In this document: positions 17,300-25,401 of the stretch, piece after piece | Numbering within the stretch: the first letter of the stretch is position 1 | Layout: every line of letters begins with the position of its first letter | From: Tardiphaga robiniae | GTDB lineage: Bacteria; Pseudomonadota; Alphaproteobacteria; Rhizobiales; Xanthobacteraceae | Assembly (NCBI RefSeq): GCF_001618955.1 | Contig: NZ_LVYV01000054.1 | Span: 1-64,000 of the forward strand | Direction of reading: 5' to 3' | DNA: 64,000 nt | Program-made: the position numbers and the translations under genes | Notes under the pieces: model-generated | Told to the model about the DNA's origin: nothing | The model's database searches: none | Seen by the model: the letters and a program-made list of their open reading frames with translations, nothing else

Positions 17300-18214
17300 T
17301 TAAAGCCGAAGCTTGATCGCGACGGCCACCAGTCCTGGTGCGGCAACGCCGCGTTCCGTGCGAGACGAAACGTGCTCAAGATGAATGAGCGCCAGGCCGG
17401 CAGCTGCGATCAGGCCACGCAGATGATCTTCGCTCTGCGCATAACGCAAGCCCGCGCCGAGAGCGACACCGTCGCCGTCATGGGTCTCGGCCGTAAAGGC
17501 GAGCAGCCCGTCTGGAACCAGCACGCGCGTAGCTTCTCGCAAAACCGGCGCAAGGTCGTGCAGATAGATCAGCACGTCGGCTGCGATGACCAGCTCGACA
17601 CTGCTATCTGACCGGCGGCACAAACCCTCGACGATCTCGGCCACTTCAAGCTCGGCATAAAGCCCGGTGGCATGAGCGCGCTCGATCATGCGCGGCGACA
17701 GGTCGATGCCGATGACGGCGCCGGTGCAGGCGGCAAAAGCGCCGGCCGCCAGCCCGGTGCCACAACCGAGATCGATGGCGCGGGGGAAGAGCATCGCCCT
17801 ATCCGTCGCAGCGCATGCGGCATGCACGGCGCCCAACAGGACCGCTGGTCCGCGATAACCGAGCGTATCGACCAGAGCGGCGTCGAACTTGGGCGCGTAT
17901 TGATCGAACAGCGCCGTCACATAGGTCGCCGGCATGGCCGAGAGATCGTCAGCGCCGAGCCGCATCAACCGCAGACCAGCACCGTTGCGATCACCGGGAT
18001 CGCTGGCCTGCGCGCGGCGAAACGCGGCGATGGCGGCGGCGGTGTCACCCAGCTGCTCCCGGACCTCCCCGAGCACGAACCATGCGGTGGCAAAGCCCGG
18101 CGCCAGATCAGTGGCCTGTTCGAACAGATCGGCCGCCGCCACCAGATCGCCCTGTACCTGCAGGTCGCGCGCATAGTCGAAACGCCGGTCGGCGTTCATA
18201 TCGCCGGATGACAT
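17300..18214 (-). CDS. TPR-containing class I SAM-dependent methyltransferase
   Basis: 304 aa from ATG 18214 (MSSGDMNADRRF). Residues about 10-75 form TPR-like helices (LFEQATDLAPGFATAWFVLG), followed by a class I methyltransferase fold with motif I IDLGCGTGLAAG and the acidic IGIDLSPRMI. The TPR part probably binds a protein partner. The substrate is unknown. It is divergent from the exonuclease gene with under 100 bp between starts, so the promoters overlap. The longer frame to 18286 would run into that region and is less likely. Confidence 0.8.
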   Translation of the reverse strand: MSSGDMNADRRFDYARDLQVQGDLVAAADLFEQATDLAPGFATAWFVLGEVREQLGDTAAAIAAFRRAQASDPGDRNGAGLRLMRLGADDLSAMPATYVTALFDQYAPKFDAALVDTLGYRGPAVLLGAVHAACAATDRAMLFPRAIDLGCGTGLAAGAFAACTGAVIGIDLSPRMIERAHATGLYAELEVAEIVEGLCRRSDSSVELVIAADVLIYLHDLAPVLREATRVLVPDGLLAFTAETHDGDGVALGAGLRYAQSEDHLRGLIAAAGLALIHLEHVSSRTERGVAAPGLVAVAIKLRL

Positions 18215-18306
18215 GAACAAGCGCGCGGGCATGGTGGGAACCGATCGGAGGGCGGGGCGTTCGCAGGATGACTCGAACCAACCCAAGGCGGACCTATATA
18301 ACCGAG

Positions 18307-19347
18307 ATGCGTCCGCAAGACATCCTTATCCCGGTTCCGGCCGGCCTTTGCTGCAAACCGGGCGGCTTCCATATCGACCCGGTCAGACCGGTCGAGCGCG
18401 CCGTGATCACCCACGGCCATTCCGACCATGCCCGCCCCGGCCATGGCGCGGTGCTAGCGACGCAAGAGACCCTCGACATGATGCGGCTGCGCTATGGCGA
18501 CAATTTCGCCGGCAGCACGCAAGCCATTGCCTATGGCGAGACAATCAAACTCGGCGACGTCATGGTCTCCTGCCACCCCGCCGGGCATGTGTTGGGATCG
18601 GCGCAGATGGCTGTGACCTGCAAGAACATCTGCATCGTCGCCTCCGGCGACTACAAGGACGCCCATGATCCAACTTGCACGCCGTTCGAGGTCGTGCCCT
18701 GCGACGTGTTCATCACCGAAGCGACGTTCGGGCTTCCGGTGTTCCGCCATGGCGATGCCGCCGACGAAGTGAAGAAGCTGCTGGCCTCGGTCGCGCTGTT
18801 TCCGGAGCGCGCGCATCTGGTCGGCGCCTATTCGCTGGGAAAGGCGCAGCGGGTCATCAAGCTGATCCGTCAGGCCGGCTATGATGCGCCGATCTATCTG
18901 CATGGCGCGATGGAGAAGATCACGCACTACTATCAGAGCCGCGGCATCGATCTTGGCGAATTACGCCCGGTGAAGGGTGTCAGGAAAGCCGATCTCGCCG
19001 GCACCATCACGCTGGCGCCGCCATCAGCCACATCGGATGTGTGGACGCGGCGTTTTCCTGATCCAGTCACCGCCTTCGCGTCCGGCTGGATGCGCGTGCG
19101 CGCCCGTGCGCGGCAACGCGGCGTCGAGCTGCCACTGGTGATTTCGGATCACGCGGACTGGGATGGATTATGCGCCACCATCAGCACGACCGGCGCCGGC
19201 GAAATCTGGGTCACCCATGGCCAGGAAGACGCGCTGGTGCATTGGTGCCAGAGCCAAGGCCTGACCGCACGGCCTCTTGCGCTGGTCGGCTATGGTGACG
19301 AGGAGGAAGAAGAGACACTTCCACCCGGCAAAAGCGCAGACGCATGA
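18307..19347 (+). CDS. Ligase-associated DNA damage response exonuclease (MBL/beta-CASP fold)
   Basis: 346 aa from ATG 18307 (MRPQDILIPVPAGL, matching the family N-terminus; the frame also opens at 18268). The metallo-beta-lactamase motif THGHSDHARPGHG near residue 38 gives HxHxDH. Later motifs include GSAQMAV/GDYKD and the C-terminal VISDHADWDG. It belongs to the SNM1-like exonucleases encoded next to ATP-dependent DNA ligases in bacteria. It overlaps the ligase gene by four bases (19344-19347), so the two are coupled. The helicase and PdeM partners are about 7 kb to the left. Confidence 0.88.
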   Translation: MRPQDILIPVPAGLCCKPGGFHIDPVRPVERAVITHGHSDHARPGHGAVLATQETLDMMRLRYGDNFAGSTQAIAYGETIKLGDVMVSCHPAGHVLGSAQMAVTCKNICIVASGDYKDAHDPTCTPFEVVPCDVFITEATFGLPVFRHGDAADEVKKLLASVALFPERAHLVGAYSLGKAQRVIKLIRQAGYDAPIYLHGAMEKITHYYQSRGIDLGELRPVKGVRKADLAGTITLAPPSATSDVWTRRFPDPVTAFASGWMRVRARARQRGVELPLVISDHADWDGLCATISTTGAGEIWVTHGQEDALVHWCQSQGLTARPLALVGYGDEEEEETLPPGKSADA

Positions 19348-21020
19348 ACCGCTTTGCCGAACTACTCGATCGCCTGGCCTATGAGCCCGGCCGCAACAAC
19401 AAGCTACGGCTGATCACGGGCTATTTTCGCGAAGTGCCAGATCCCGACCGTGGCTACGCGCTGGCGGCACTGACAGGTGCGCTGTCGTTCAAGCATGCGA
19501 AAGCTGGATTGATCCGCGACCTCATCGCATCGCGCACCGACCCGGTGCTGTTTGAGCTTTCATACGATTATGTCGGCGATCTCTCGGAAACGGTCGCGCT
19601 GATGTGGCCGAAGTCTCCGGACATCGCCCATAACAATCCGCCCCCGCCGACGCTCACCGAAGTGATCACCACCCTCCGCACGCTCGGCAAATCCGAGCTA
19701 CCCGCACAACTCACCCGCTGGCTGGATGAACTCGACGAGACCGGGCGCTGGGCGCTGCTGAAACTTGTCACCGGTGCGATGCGGATCGGCGTTTCGGCGC
19801 GGCTGGCCAAGACCGCCGCCGCGGCGCTTGGCGACAAGGACCCGCATGACGTCGAGCTGATCTGGCCCGGCCTCGCGCCGCCCTATGGCGAGCTGTTCGC
19901 ATGGCTCGAAGGCCGCGCCGAGAAGCCGGTCAATCGCGATCCGGCGCCGTTCCGCCCGGTGATGCTGGCGCACGCCATCGAAGAATCCGACTTCGCCAAT
20001 CTCGACGCCTCCGACTTCGTTGCGGAATGGAAATGGGATGGCATCCGGGTTCAGGCGGTCAGTGGCAAGGGCGATGACGGCAAGATCGTCACGCGGCTCT
20101 ATTCGCGCACCGGCGAGGACATCACCGGAAGCTTTCCGGACCTGACGCCATCGCTGCGTTTGTCCGGTGCCATCGATGGCGAGTTGCTGGTGCTGCGCGA
20201 GGGCCGCGTGCAGTCGTTCAACGTGCTGCAACAACGCCTGAACCGGAAAAGCGTGACGCCGAAGCTGATGAAGGAATATCCCATTCATCTGCGCGCCTAT
20301 GATCTGTTGAGCGACGGCGAGACCGATCTGCGCGAGCTGACCTTCGAGCAGCGGCGTGCGAAGCTTGAGATGTTCATCGCGGAGCTCAACGATGAGCGGA
20401 TCGATCTGTCCGACCAGATCCCGTTCGCAACCTGGGACGCCCTCACCGCGGCACGCGCTGATCCCGCCGGGGCAGGAGCCGGCGAAGATGCCGATGCCGT
20501 CGAAGGCGTGATGCTGAAGCGGCGCGATTCCGCCTATCTGCCGGGACGGCCGAAAGGCCAGTGGTGGAAATGGAAGCGCGATCCGCACATCATCGACGCG
20601 GTGCTGATGTATGCACAGCGCGGCCACGGCAAACGCTCGTCCTATTATTCGGATTACACCTTCGGCGTCTGGACCGCAGGCGATAGCGGCGAACAGCTGG
20701 TACCGGTCGGCAAAGCGTATTTCGGCTTCACCGACGAGGAGCTGTTGCAAATCGACCGCTTCGTCCGCCGCAACACCACCGAAAAGTTCGGCCCGGTCCG
20801 CCACGTCACCCACGAACCTGACAAGGGGCTGGTGCTGGAAGTTGCCTTTGAAGGGCTGGCGCGCTCGCCCCGGCACAAGTCGGGGGTCGCAATGCGGTTT
20901 CCCCGCATCAGCCGGCTGCGCTGGGACAAGCCGCCACGTGAGGCCGACCGGCTGGAGACGCTGGAGCGCATGCTGAAGGCGGAGACCACAATTGCGCCGC
21001 CCAAGCCTGCGACGCCTTGA
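19344..21020 (+). CDS. ATP-dependent DNA ligase (ligase-associated DNA damage response)
   Basis: 558 aa. The N-terminal DNA-binding domain spans about residues 1-200. The nucleotidyltransferase motif I, KWDGIR, has the AMP-accepting lysine at residue 230. Motif IIIa/IV-like DGELLV, motif V (EGVMLKR) and the OB-fold region (LEVAFEG) follow. It seals nicks using ATP, in addition to the replicative NAD ligase expected elsewhere. Its start overlaps the exonuclease stop. No Ku or polymerase/primase domain is attached, so this is not a LigD-type end-joining enzyme. Confidence 0.9.
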   Translation: MNRFAELLDRLAYEPGRNNKLRLITGYFREVPDPDRGYALAALTGALSFKHAKAGLIRDLIASRTDPVLFELSYDYVGDLSETVALMWPKSPDIAHNNPPPPTLTEVITTLRTLGKSELPAQLTRWLDELDETGRWALLKLVTGAMRIGVSARLAKTAAAALGDKDPHDVELIWPGLAPPYGELFAWLEGRAEKPVNRDPAPFRPVMLAHAIEESDFANLDASDFVAEWKWDGIRVQAVSGKGDDGKIVTRLYSRTGEDITGSFPDLTPSLRLSGAIDGELLVLREGRVQSFNVLQQRLNRKSVTPKLMKEYPIHLRAYDLLSDGETDLRELTFEQRRAKLEMFIAELNDERIDLSDQIPFATWDALTAARADPAGAGAGEDADAVEGVMLKRRDSAYLPGRPKGQWWKWKRDPHIIDAVLMYAQRGHGKRSSYYSDYTFGVWTAGDSGEQLVPVGKAYFGFTDEELLQIDRFVRRNTTEKFGPVRHVTHEPDKGLVLEVAFEGLARSPRHKSGVAMRFPRISRLRWDKPPREADRLETLERMLKAETTIAPPKPATP

Positions 21021-21106
21021 CGGTCCATACTTGACGAACGAGCCGGGTTCCCCATTTGCGTGGGACCACCTATGATCAGCGCGCGATTTGCGCGCAGGAG
21101 ACCATG

Positions 21107-21412
21107 ATGCAGCCAAATGAGACCCGGGACTTGCCGGCCAACAATGACGGCCTGGCGCGCTTCCTCGGCGGTTCGCCGCTGGCGGTACTCGGCCGGCTGA
21201 TCCTGCTGTCGATCCTGGTCGGCGTCGTTCTCGCCGCCATCGGCTTCGATCCGTGGAACATCGTCACCAGCATCCGCCGCCTGTTCCAGTGGGTCTATGA
21301 CCTCGGCTTCGATGCCATCAATGGCCTCTGGCGCTACTTCCTGCTCGGCGCCGTGATCGTGGTGCCGATCTGGCTGATCATGCGGCTGTTCAGCGCCCCC
21401 CGCGGCCGCTGA
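21107..21412 (+). CDS. Small membrane protein, DUF6460-like
   Basis: 101 aa with two hydrophobic segments (about residues 26-46 and 73-93) separated by an amphipathic stretch. AGGAG at 21096-21100 is best placed for ATG 21107; ATG 21104 is also possible. I recognise it as a conserved rhizobial small membrane protein, probably the DUF6460 family, with no known role. It follows the ligase gene after 86 bp and may be in the same transcript. Confidence 0.65.
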   Translation: MQPNETRDLPANNDGLARFLGGSPLAVLGRLILLSILVGVVLAAIGFDPWNIVTSIRRLFQWVYDLGFDAINGLWRYFLLGAVIVVPIWLIMRLFSAPRGR

Positions 21413-21445
21413 GGCCTCTCTTTCAAAGCTACGGACATCTGACGC

Positions 21446-22783
21446 TTGTCGACTGACGCCGCTACGCCATCGCAAGCGTTTGAACCTGCCACCACCCGCG
21501 ACATCTTTGCGATCGCGGGGCCGGCCATGCTGGCCAATCTCACGACGCCACTGCTGGGCATCGTGGCGACCATTGCCGTCGGACGACTAGGCGACGCTAC
21601 CTTGCTTGGCGGCGTCGCCATGGCTTCGGTGCTGTTCGACTGCCTGTTCTGGCTGTTCGGTTTCCTGCGCATGAGCACGGTGGCCTTCACCGCGCAAGCG
21701 CTCGGCGCCGGCGACCAGCACGAGCTGCGCGCGCTGCTGCCGCGCGGCTTCATCATCTCGGCGGTGATCGGCGGATTGCTGATCGTGCTGCAGGTACCGC
21801 TCGCGGCCGGACTGCTGACCGCTATGGGCGGCAGCGACGGCGTCACCAGCACTGCACGAACCTATTTCACTATCCGCATCTGGTCGGCACCGCTGGTGCT
21901 GGCCAATTTCGTCATCCTCGGCTGGCTGGTCGGCCAGGCCCGCGCCGGTCTTGCACTAACGGTGCAGATCGCGATCAACGCGATCAACATGGTGGCGACA
22001 GTGTTGCTGGTGCTCTTCCTCGACATGGGCATCGCAGGTGCCGCCTATGCGGCCATCATCGCCGAACTCTCCGGCTTCGTGATCGGCGCGCTGGTGGCCT
22101 GGCGCATCACGGGTGGGCGTCTCACCCAGCCATGGGCCGTACTGCTGGAGCGCGACAGGCTGATGCACATGATGGCGGTCAATCGCGACATCATGATCCG
22201 TACCGCTGCCCTGATCGCCGCATTTCTGTTCTTCACGGCACAGGGCGCGCGGTCCGGCGATCTCACGCTCGCCGCCAATGCGGTGCTCAACAACTTCCTG
22301 ATGATCAGCGCGTTCTTTCTCGACGGTCTCGCCAACGCCGCCGAACAGCTCTGCGGCCGCGCCTATGGCGCACGCAACCGCGTCGGATTCTCCAGCGCCG
22401 TGCGTCTCGTTGTCGTCTGGGGTCTCGGCTTCGCTATCGCGCTCAGCGCGATCTATGCCCTCGGCGGATCGGTACTGATCGATACCATGACGTCGAGTCT
22501 GGATGTTCGCCGGATCGCGCGCGACTATCTCTGGCTGGTCGCACTGGCGCCGGTGCTCGGCGTCTTCGCCTTTGCCTATGACGGCGTCTTCATCGGCGCC
22601 ACCTGGGCGCGTGACATGCGTAACCTGATGGTGCTGTCGCTGGTGTGTTTTCTGGCCGCGTGGCTTTTGCTGCGCCCGCTTGGCAATACGGGATTGTGGC
22701 TCGCGCTGCTCGTGCACTATATCGCCCGCGGCGGGCTGCAAGCGGTGCGCTACCCGACGCTGCTGCGACGATCGTTCGGGTAA
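21446..22783 (+). CDS. MATE-family efflux transporter
   Basis: 445 aa, about twelve membrane segments in two halves. The N-terminal AGPAMLANLTTPLLGIV and the second-half AAFLFFTAQGARSGDLTLAANAVL fit the DinF-like branch of MATE proteins, which expel cationic compounds using H+ or Na+. The start is TTG at 21446, because no ATG occurs upstream of the first membrane helix. A second MATE gene is at 38712-40157, but it is only distantly similar. A palindromic repeat follows the stop. Confidence 0.85.
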   Translation: MSTDAATPSQAFEPATTRDIFAIAGPAMLANLTTPLLGIVATIAVGRLGDATLLGGVAMASVLFDCLFWLFGFLRMSTVAFTAQALGAGDQHELRALLPRGFIISAVIGGLLIVLQVPLAAGLLTAMGGSDGVTSTARTYFTIRIWSAPLVLANFVILGWLVGQARAGLALTVQIAINAINMVATVLLVLFLDMGIAGAAYAAIIAELSGFVIGALVAWRITGGRLTQPWAVLLERDRLMHMMAVNRDIMIRTAALIAAFLFFTAQGARSGDLTLAANAVLNNFLMISAFFLDGLANAAEQLCGRAYGARNRVGFSSAVRLVVVWGLGFAIALSAIYALGGSVLIDTMTSSLDVRRIARDYLWLVALAPVLGVFAFAYDGVFIGATWARDMRNLMVLSLVCFLAAWLLLRPLGNTGLWLALLVHYIARGGLQAVRYPTLLRRSFG

Positions 22784-22788
22784 CTTCC

Positions 22789-22875
22789 GTAGCCCGGATG
22801 AGCGAAGCGATATCCGGGATCTTTCTTCGCCACATTCGCAACAGCCCCGGATTTCGCTTTGCTCATCCGGGCTAC
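22789..22875. repeat. Palindromic intergenic repeat (GTAGCCCGGATGAGC family)
   Basis: GTAGCCCGGATGAGC (22789-22803) and its exact inverse GCTCATCCGGGCTAC (22861-22875) bracket an inner ATCCGGG/CCCGGAT pair. It lies between the convergent MATE and pyrD genes and could act as a bidirectional terminator. Confidence 0.85.
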
Positions 22876-22885
22876 AGGCTCGTCT

Positions 22886-23980
22886 TCACCCCGGCCAGTC
22901 TTCCGCAGTGATCGTCGCCGCATCGGCGCCGACGATTTCCGACAGCGAATCACGGCTGGTGCGCAGCAACGTCGAGGTCAGATCGGCCTTGATGCTGTCG
23001 ACGAGGCCGATGCCTTTATAGACCAGTGACGAGTACAACTGGATCAGGCTCGCGCCCGCACGGATCTTGGTCAGTGCAGCACCACCGCTGTCGATGCCGC
23101 CGGCGCCGATCAGCGGGAACGCGCCTTCGACACGCACGAAGGTCTCCGCCACCATGCGGGTGGACAGCCTGAACAAGGGCCGCCCGGACAATCCGCCCTG
23201 CTCTTTCGAGCGTGCCTGTTCGCGCAAGGTCGAGGGACGGCCGATAGTGGTGTTCGCGACGATCATGCCGTCGACACGGCGCGAGCGCGCGACATGGACG
23301 ACATCGTCGAGGTCGGCAAGGCTGAGATCGGGCGCGATCTTCAGCAGTACCGGAGAATCTCCCGCATTCTTGCGGACGCGCTCACGCGCATCGATCACCC
23401 GCGCCAACAGATCGTCGAGCTCGGCGGCCTGCTGCAAATTGCGCAGGCCCGGCGTGTTCGGCGATGACACGTTAACGGTGAAATAGCTCGCCACCGGCGC
23501 GAAGGTCTCGATCAGTCGCACATAATCCTGCGTGCGATCAGACGAATCCTTGTTGGCGCCGACATTGACGCCGACGATACCGCCATTCTGCGCACGTGCA
23601 GCCAGCCGACGCAGCACGACCTCCGCACCGTCATTGTTGAAGCCGAGCCGGTTGATGACCGCTTCGTCACGCTCCAGCCGAAAGATGCGCGGGCGTGGAT
23701 TGCCGGATTGCGGCTTCGGCGTCACCGAGCCGATCTCGGCAAAACCGAAGCCGAGACGGAGCAGCGCATCCGGCACTTCGGCATTTTTGTCGAAGCCGGC
23801 AGCGATCCCCACCGGATTGGGGAAGTTCAGACCGAATGCACGGACTGCGAGTTTCGGATCATCCGGCCGCGGGCGGGCGTAAGGCAGCATGCGCAACCCG
23901 CGGATCGCGAGGCGGTGCGCGTCTTCGGCATCGAGCATGCGCAGCATCGGCAGGGAAAAGGCATCGAAAGCGCGGATCAC
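22886..23980 (-). CDS. pyrD: Dihydroorotate dehydrogenase (quinone), class 2
   Basis: 364 aa. Oxidises dihydroorotate to orotate in pyrimidine synthesis, passing electrons to the quinone pool at the inner membrane. The N-terminal MIRAFDAFSLPMLRMLDAEDAHRLA is the membrane-associating helix pair of class 2 enzymes. NPVGIAAGFDKNAEVPDA and NVSSPNTPGL (catalytic serine loop), and the FMN-phosphate region PLIGAGGIDSGG, are all present. Its start overlaps the DUF952 stop (ATGA, 23977-23980), so translation is coupled. Confidence 0.93.
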   Translation of the reverse strand: MIRAFDAFSLPMLRMLDAEDAHRLAIRGLRMLPYARPRPDDPKLAVRAFGLNFPNPVGIAAGFDKNAEVPDALLRLGFGFAEIGSVTPKPQSGNPRPRIFRLERDEAVINRLGFNNDGAEVVLRRLAARAQNGGIVGVNVGANKDSSDRTQDYVRLIETFAPVASYFTVNVSSPNTPGLRNLQQAAELDDLLARVIDARERVRKNAGDSPVLLKIAPDLSLADLDDVVHVARSRRVDGMIVANTTIGRPSTLREQARSKEQGGLSGRPLFRLSTRMVAETFVRVEGAFPLIGAGGIDSGGAALTKIRAGASLIQLYSSLVYKGIGLVDSIKADLTSTLLRTSRDSLSEIVGADAATITAEDWPG

Positions 23981-24321
23981 GATTTGAGCTCCGGAATGTC
24001 GTGGTTGCCGTCAGACCGCGCGCGCAGATCCATGACGGCAGTGACGGCGCCGAGATCGAGTTCGCCGTAGAGATGCGGGAACAGATCGCCGCCGCGGGAT
24101 GGCTCCCAGCGCAGGAAATCACCGAGTGCGTCCGCGTCCACAGCAACCAGAAACAGGCCGGTCTGGCCGAAATAATACTTCCGGAGCGTCTCGGGGAGCT
24201 GTGCCGCGGTCGAGAAGTGGATGAAGCCGTCCCGGGCATCGTCGGCACTGCCGCGATAGGTGCCCTGACGCTCGGCCTCGCGCCAGCTCGAGGCCGGACA
24301 GATTTTATAGATGGTGCGCAA
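23977..24321 (-). CDS. DUF952 family protein
   Basis: 114 aa starting at TTG 24321 (MRTIYKICPASSWREAE). The motif DGFIHFSTAAQL is typical of the DUF952 family, whose fold is related to ADP-ribosyl/glutathione-type domains but whose role is unknown. The frame stays open to 24483, yet that extension is not part of the family and would cross the promoter region of the divergent S24 gene. It is followed directly by pyrD with a four-base overlap; this pairing is common in rhizobia. Confidence 0.78.
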   Translation of the reverse strand: MRTIYKICPASSWREAERQGTYRGSADDARDGFIHFSTAAQLPETLRKYYFGQTGLFLVAVDADALGDFLRWEPSRGGDLFPHLYGELDLGAVTAVMDLRARSDGNHDIPELKS

Positions 24322-24466
24322 CCGCCCAGACTTCCAATTTGGTTGAATCAGCTGTTTTCGATGTGGTGTGGGCGCCCAGTCGCGGGATTCGATGGCTGGA
24401 GCCGACAGTCGACCGTATCGGCGCCCCCCCTCCACTTCAAGGCTGCACATTTTTTTCAAATGCCTG

Positions 24467-24496
24467 TTGCGAAATCCGTGCATTCACGGCAATAAT
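24467..24496 (+). promoter_or_regulatory. Promoter with palindromic operator in the spacer
   Basis: A -35-like TTGCGA (24467-24472) and a -10-like AATAAT (24491-24496) are 18 bases apart. The spacer contains the perfect inverted repeat CCGTG-CATT-CACGG (24476-24489). A repressor bound there would block RNA polymerase. The S24-type regulator gene begins 60 bases downstream, so autorepression is the natural reading. Confidence 0.55.
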
Positions 24497-24555
24497 TCCT
24501 AGATTTCGCCACGATTCACCGCCCCGCAGAAATCCGGGCCAAGGGACCGAAACCG

Positions 24556-25188
24556 ATGATGCTCTCGCACGCCCAGATCTGGAACGCCCTCGACCGCCTC
24601 GCAGAGCGCAACGGCATGTCACCCTCCGGCCTTGCGAAGAAAGCGGGGCTCGACGCCACGACCTTCAACAAGTCCAAGCGCATCACCAACGACGGCCGCG
24701 AACGCTGGCCGTCGACGGAGTCGGTCTCGAAGGCGCTGACCGCAACCGGCGTGACCATCGACAGCTTCGTCACGCTGATCGAAGGCACCAAGCGCATCGT
24801 GCAGTCGGTGCCGCTGCTCGGCTTCGCACAGGCCGGCCATGGCGGTTACTTCGACGACGCAGGTTTCCCCGCCGGCAGCAAGGGCTGGGATGAAGTCGGC
24901 CTGCCGTCGGTGAACGACGAGCATGCCTATGCGCTGAAGATCTCCGGCGATTCGATGAAGCCCGCTTATCGCGACGGCGACATCATCGTCGTCTCGCCGG
25001 AAGCGCAGATCCGCAAAGGCGACCGCGTCGTGGTCAAGACCAAGGACGGCGAGGTGATGGCGAAGGAATTGAAGCGCCGAACCACCAAGATCATCGAACT
25101 GCAGTCGCTCAATCCGAACCATGTCGACCGCAGCTTTCCAGCCTCCGACATCGCCTGGATCGCGCGCATCGTTTGGGCGAGCCAGTAA
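24556..25188 (+). CDS. HTH transcriptional regulator with S24/LexA-like C-terminal domain
   Basis: 210 aa. N-terminal Cro/C1-like helix-turn-helix (about residues 5-70, GMSPSGLAKKAGLDATTFNKS). C-terminal S24 fold: the nucleophile region SGDSMKP near residue 135 and the lysine region VMAKEL near residue 172 are both present, and an Ala-Gly pair (QAGHGG, near residue 94) lies where LexA-type proteins are cut. The protein could therefore self-cleave, or use the fold only for dimerisation. The gene stands alone with its own promoter/operator upstream. Prophage genes are absent nearby, so it looks like a chromosomal regulator rather than a phage repressor. Confidence 0.85.
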   Translation: MMLSHAQIWNALDRLAERNGMSPSGLAKKAGLDATTFNKSKRITNDGRERWPSTESVSKALTATGVTIDSFVTLIEGTKRIVQSVPLLGFAQAGHGGYFDDAGFPAGSKGWDEVGLPSVNDEHAYALKISGDSMKPAYRDGDIIVVSPEAQIRKGDRVVVKTKDGEVMAKELKRRTTKIIELQSLNPNHVDRSFPASDIAWIARIVWASQ

Positions 25189-25195
25189 CGCTCTT

Positions 25196-25384
25196 CTTCC
25201 CCTCTCCCCCAGCGCAGCATAGCTGCGCGCAGCGGGAGAGGGTGGATCGAACATGCGAAGCATGTTCGAGACGGGAGAGGGGCGGCCACAAGCTCCGAGC
25301 CCAGTCGGCCCTCTCCCGCCTTCGCTTCGCTCAGGCACCCTCTCCCACGGCGCGCGGCCGCGCCGCGCTGGGGGAGAGGGGAAG
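25196..25384. repeat. Large palindromic repeat (CTTCCCCTCTCCCCC family), copy 1
   Basis: A perfect 20-bp terminal inverted repeat (25196-25215 and 25365-25384) encloses a 10-bp-stem hairpin, TCGAACATGC-GAA-GCATGTTCGA (25247-25269), and CTCTCCC/GGGAGAG pairs. A roughly 50-bp core (25234-25284) recurs almost unchanged at 56959-57009. It lies between the convergent regulator and lysyl-tRNA synthetase genes. Confidence 0.88.
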
Positions 25385-25401
25385 TGGAGCGTCGCTGCTA
25401 G

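Noticed and set aside
19698-21116. 472-codon open frame on the minus strand
   Set aside because: Antisense to the DNA ligase, whose catalytic motifs are all present.
24322-24483. N-terminal extension of the DUF952 protein
   Set aside because: Not part of the family, and it would cross the promoter and operator of the divergent regulator; TTG at 24321 gives the expected N-terminus.
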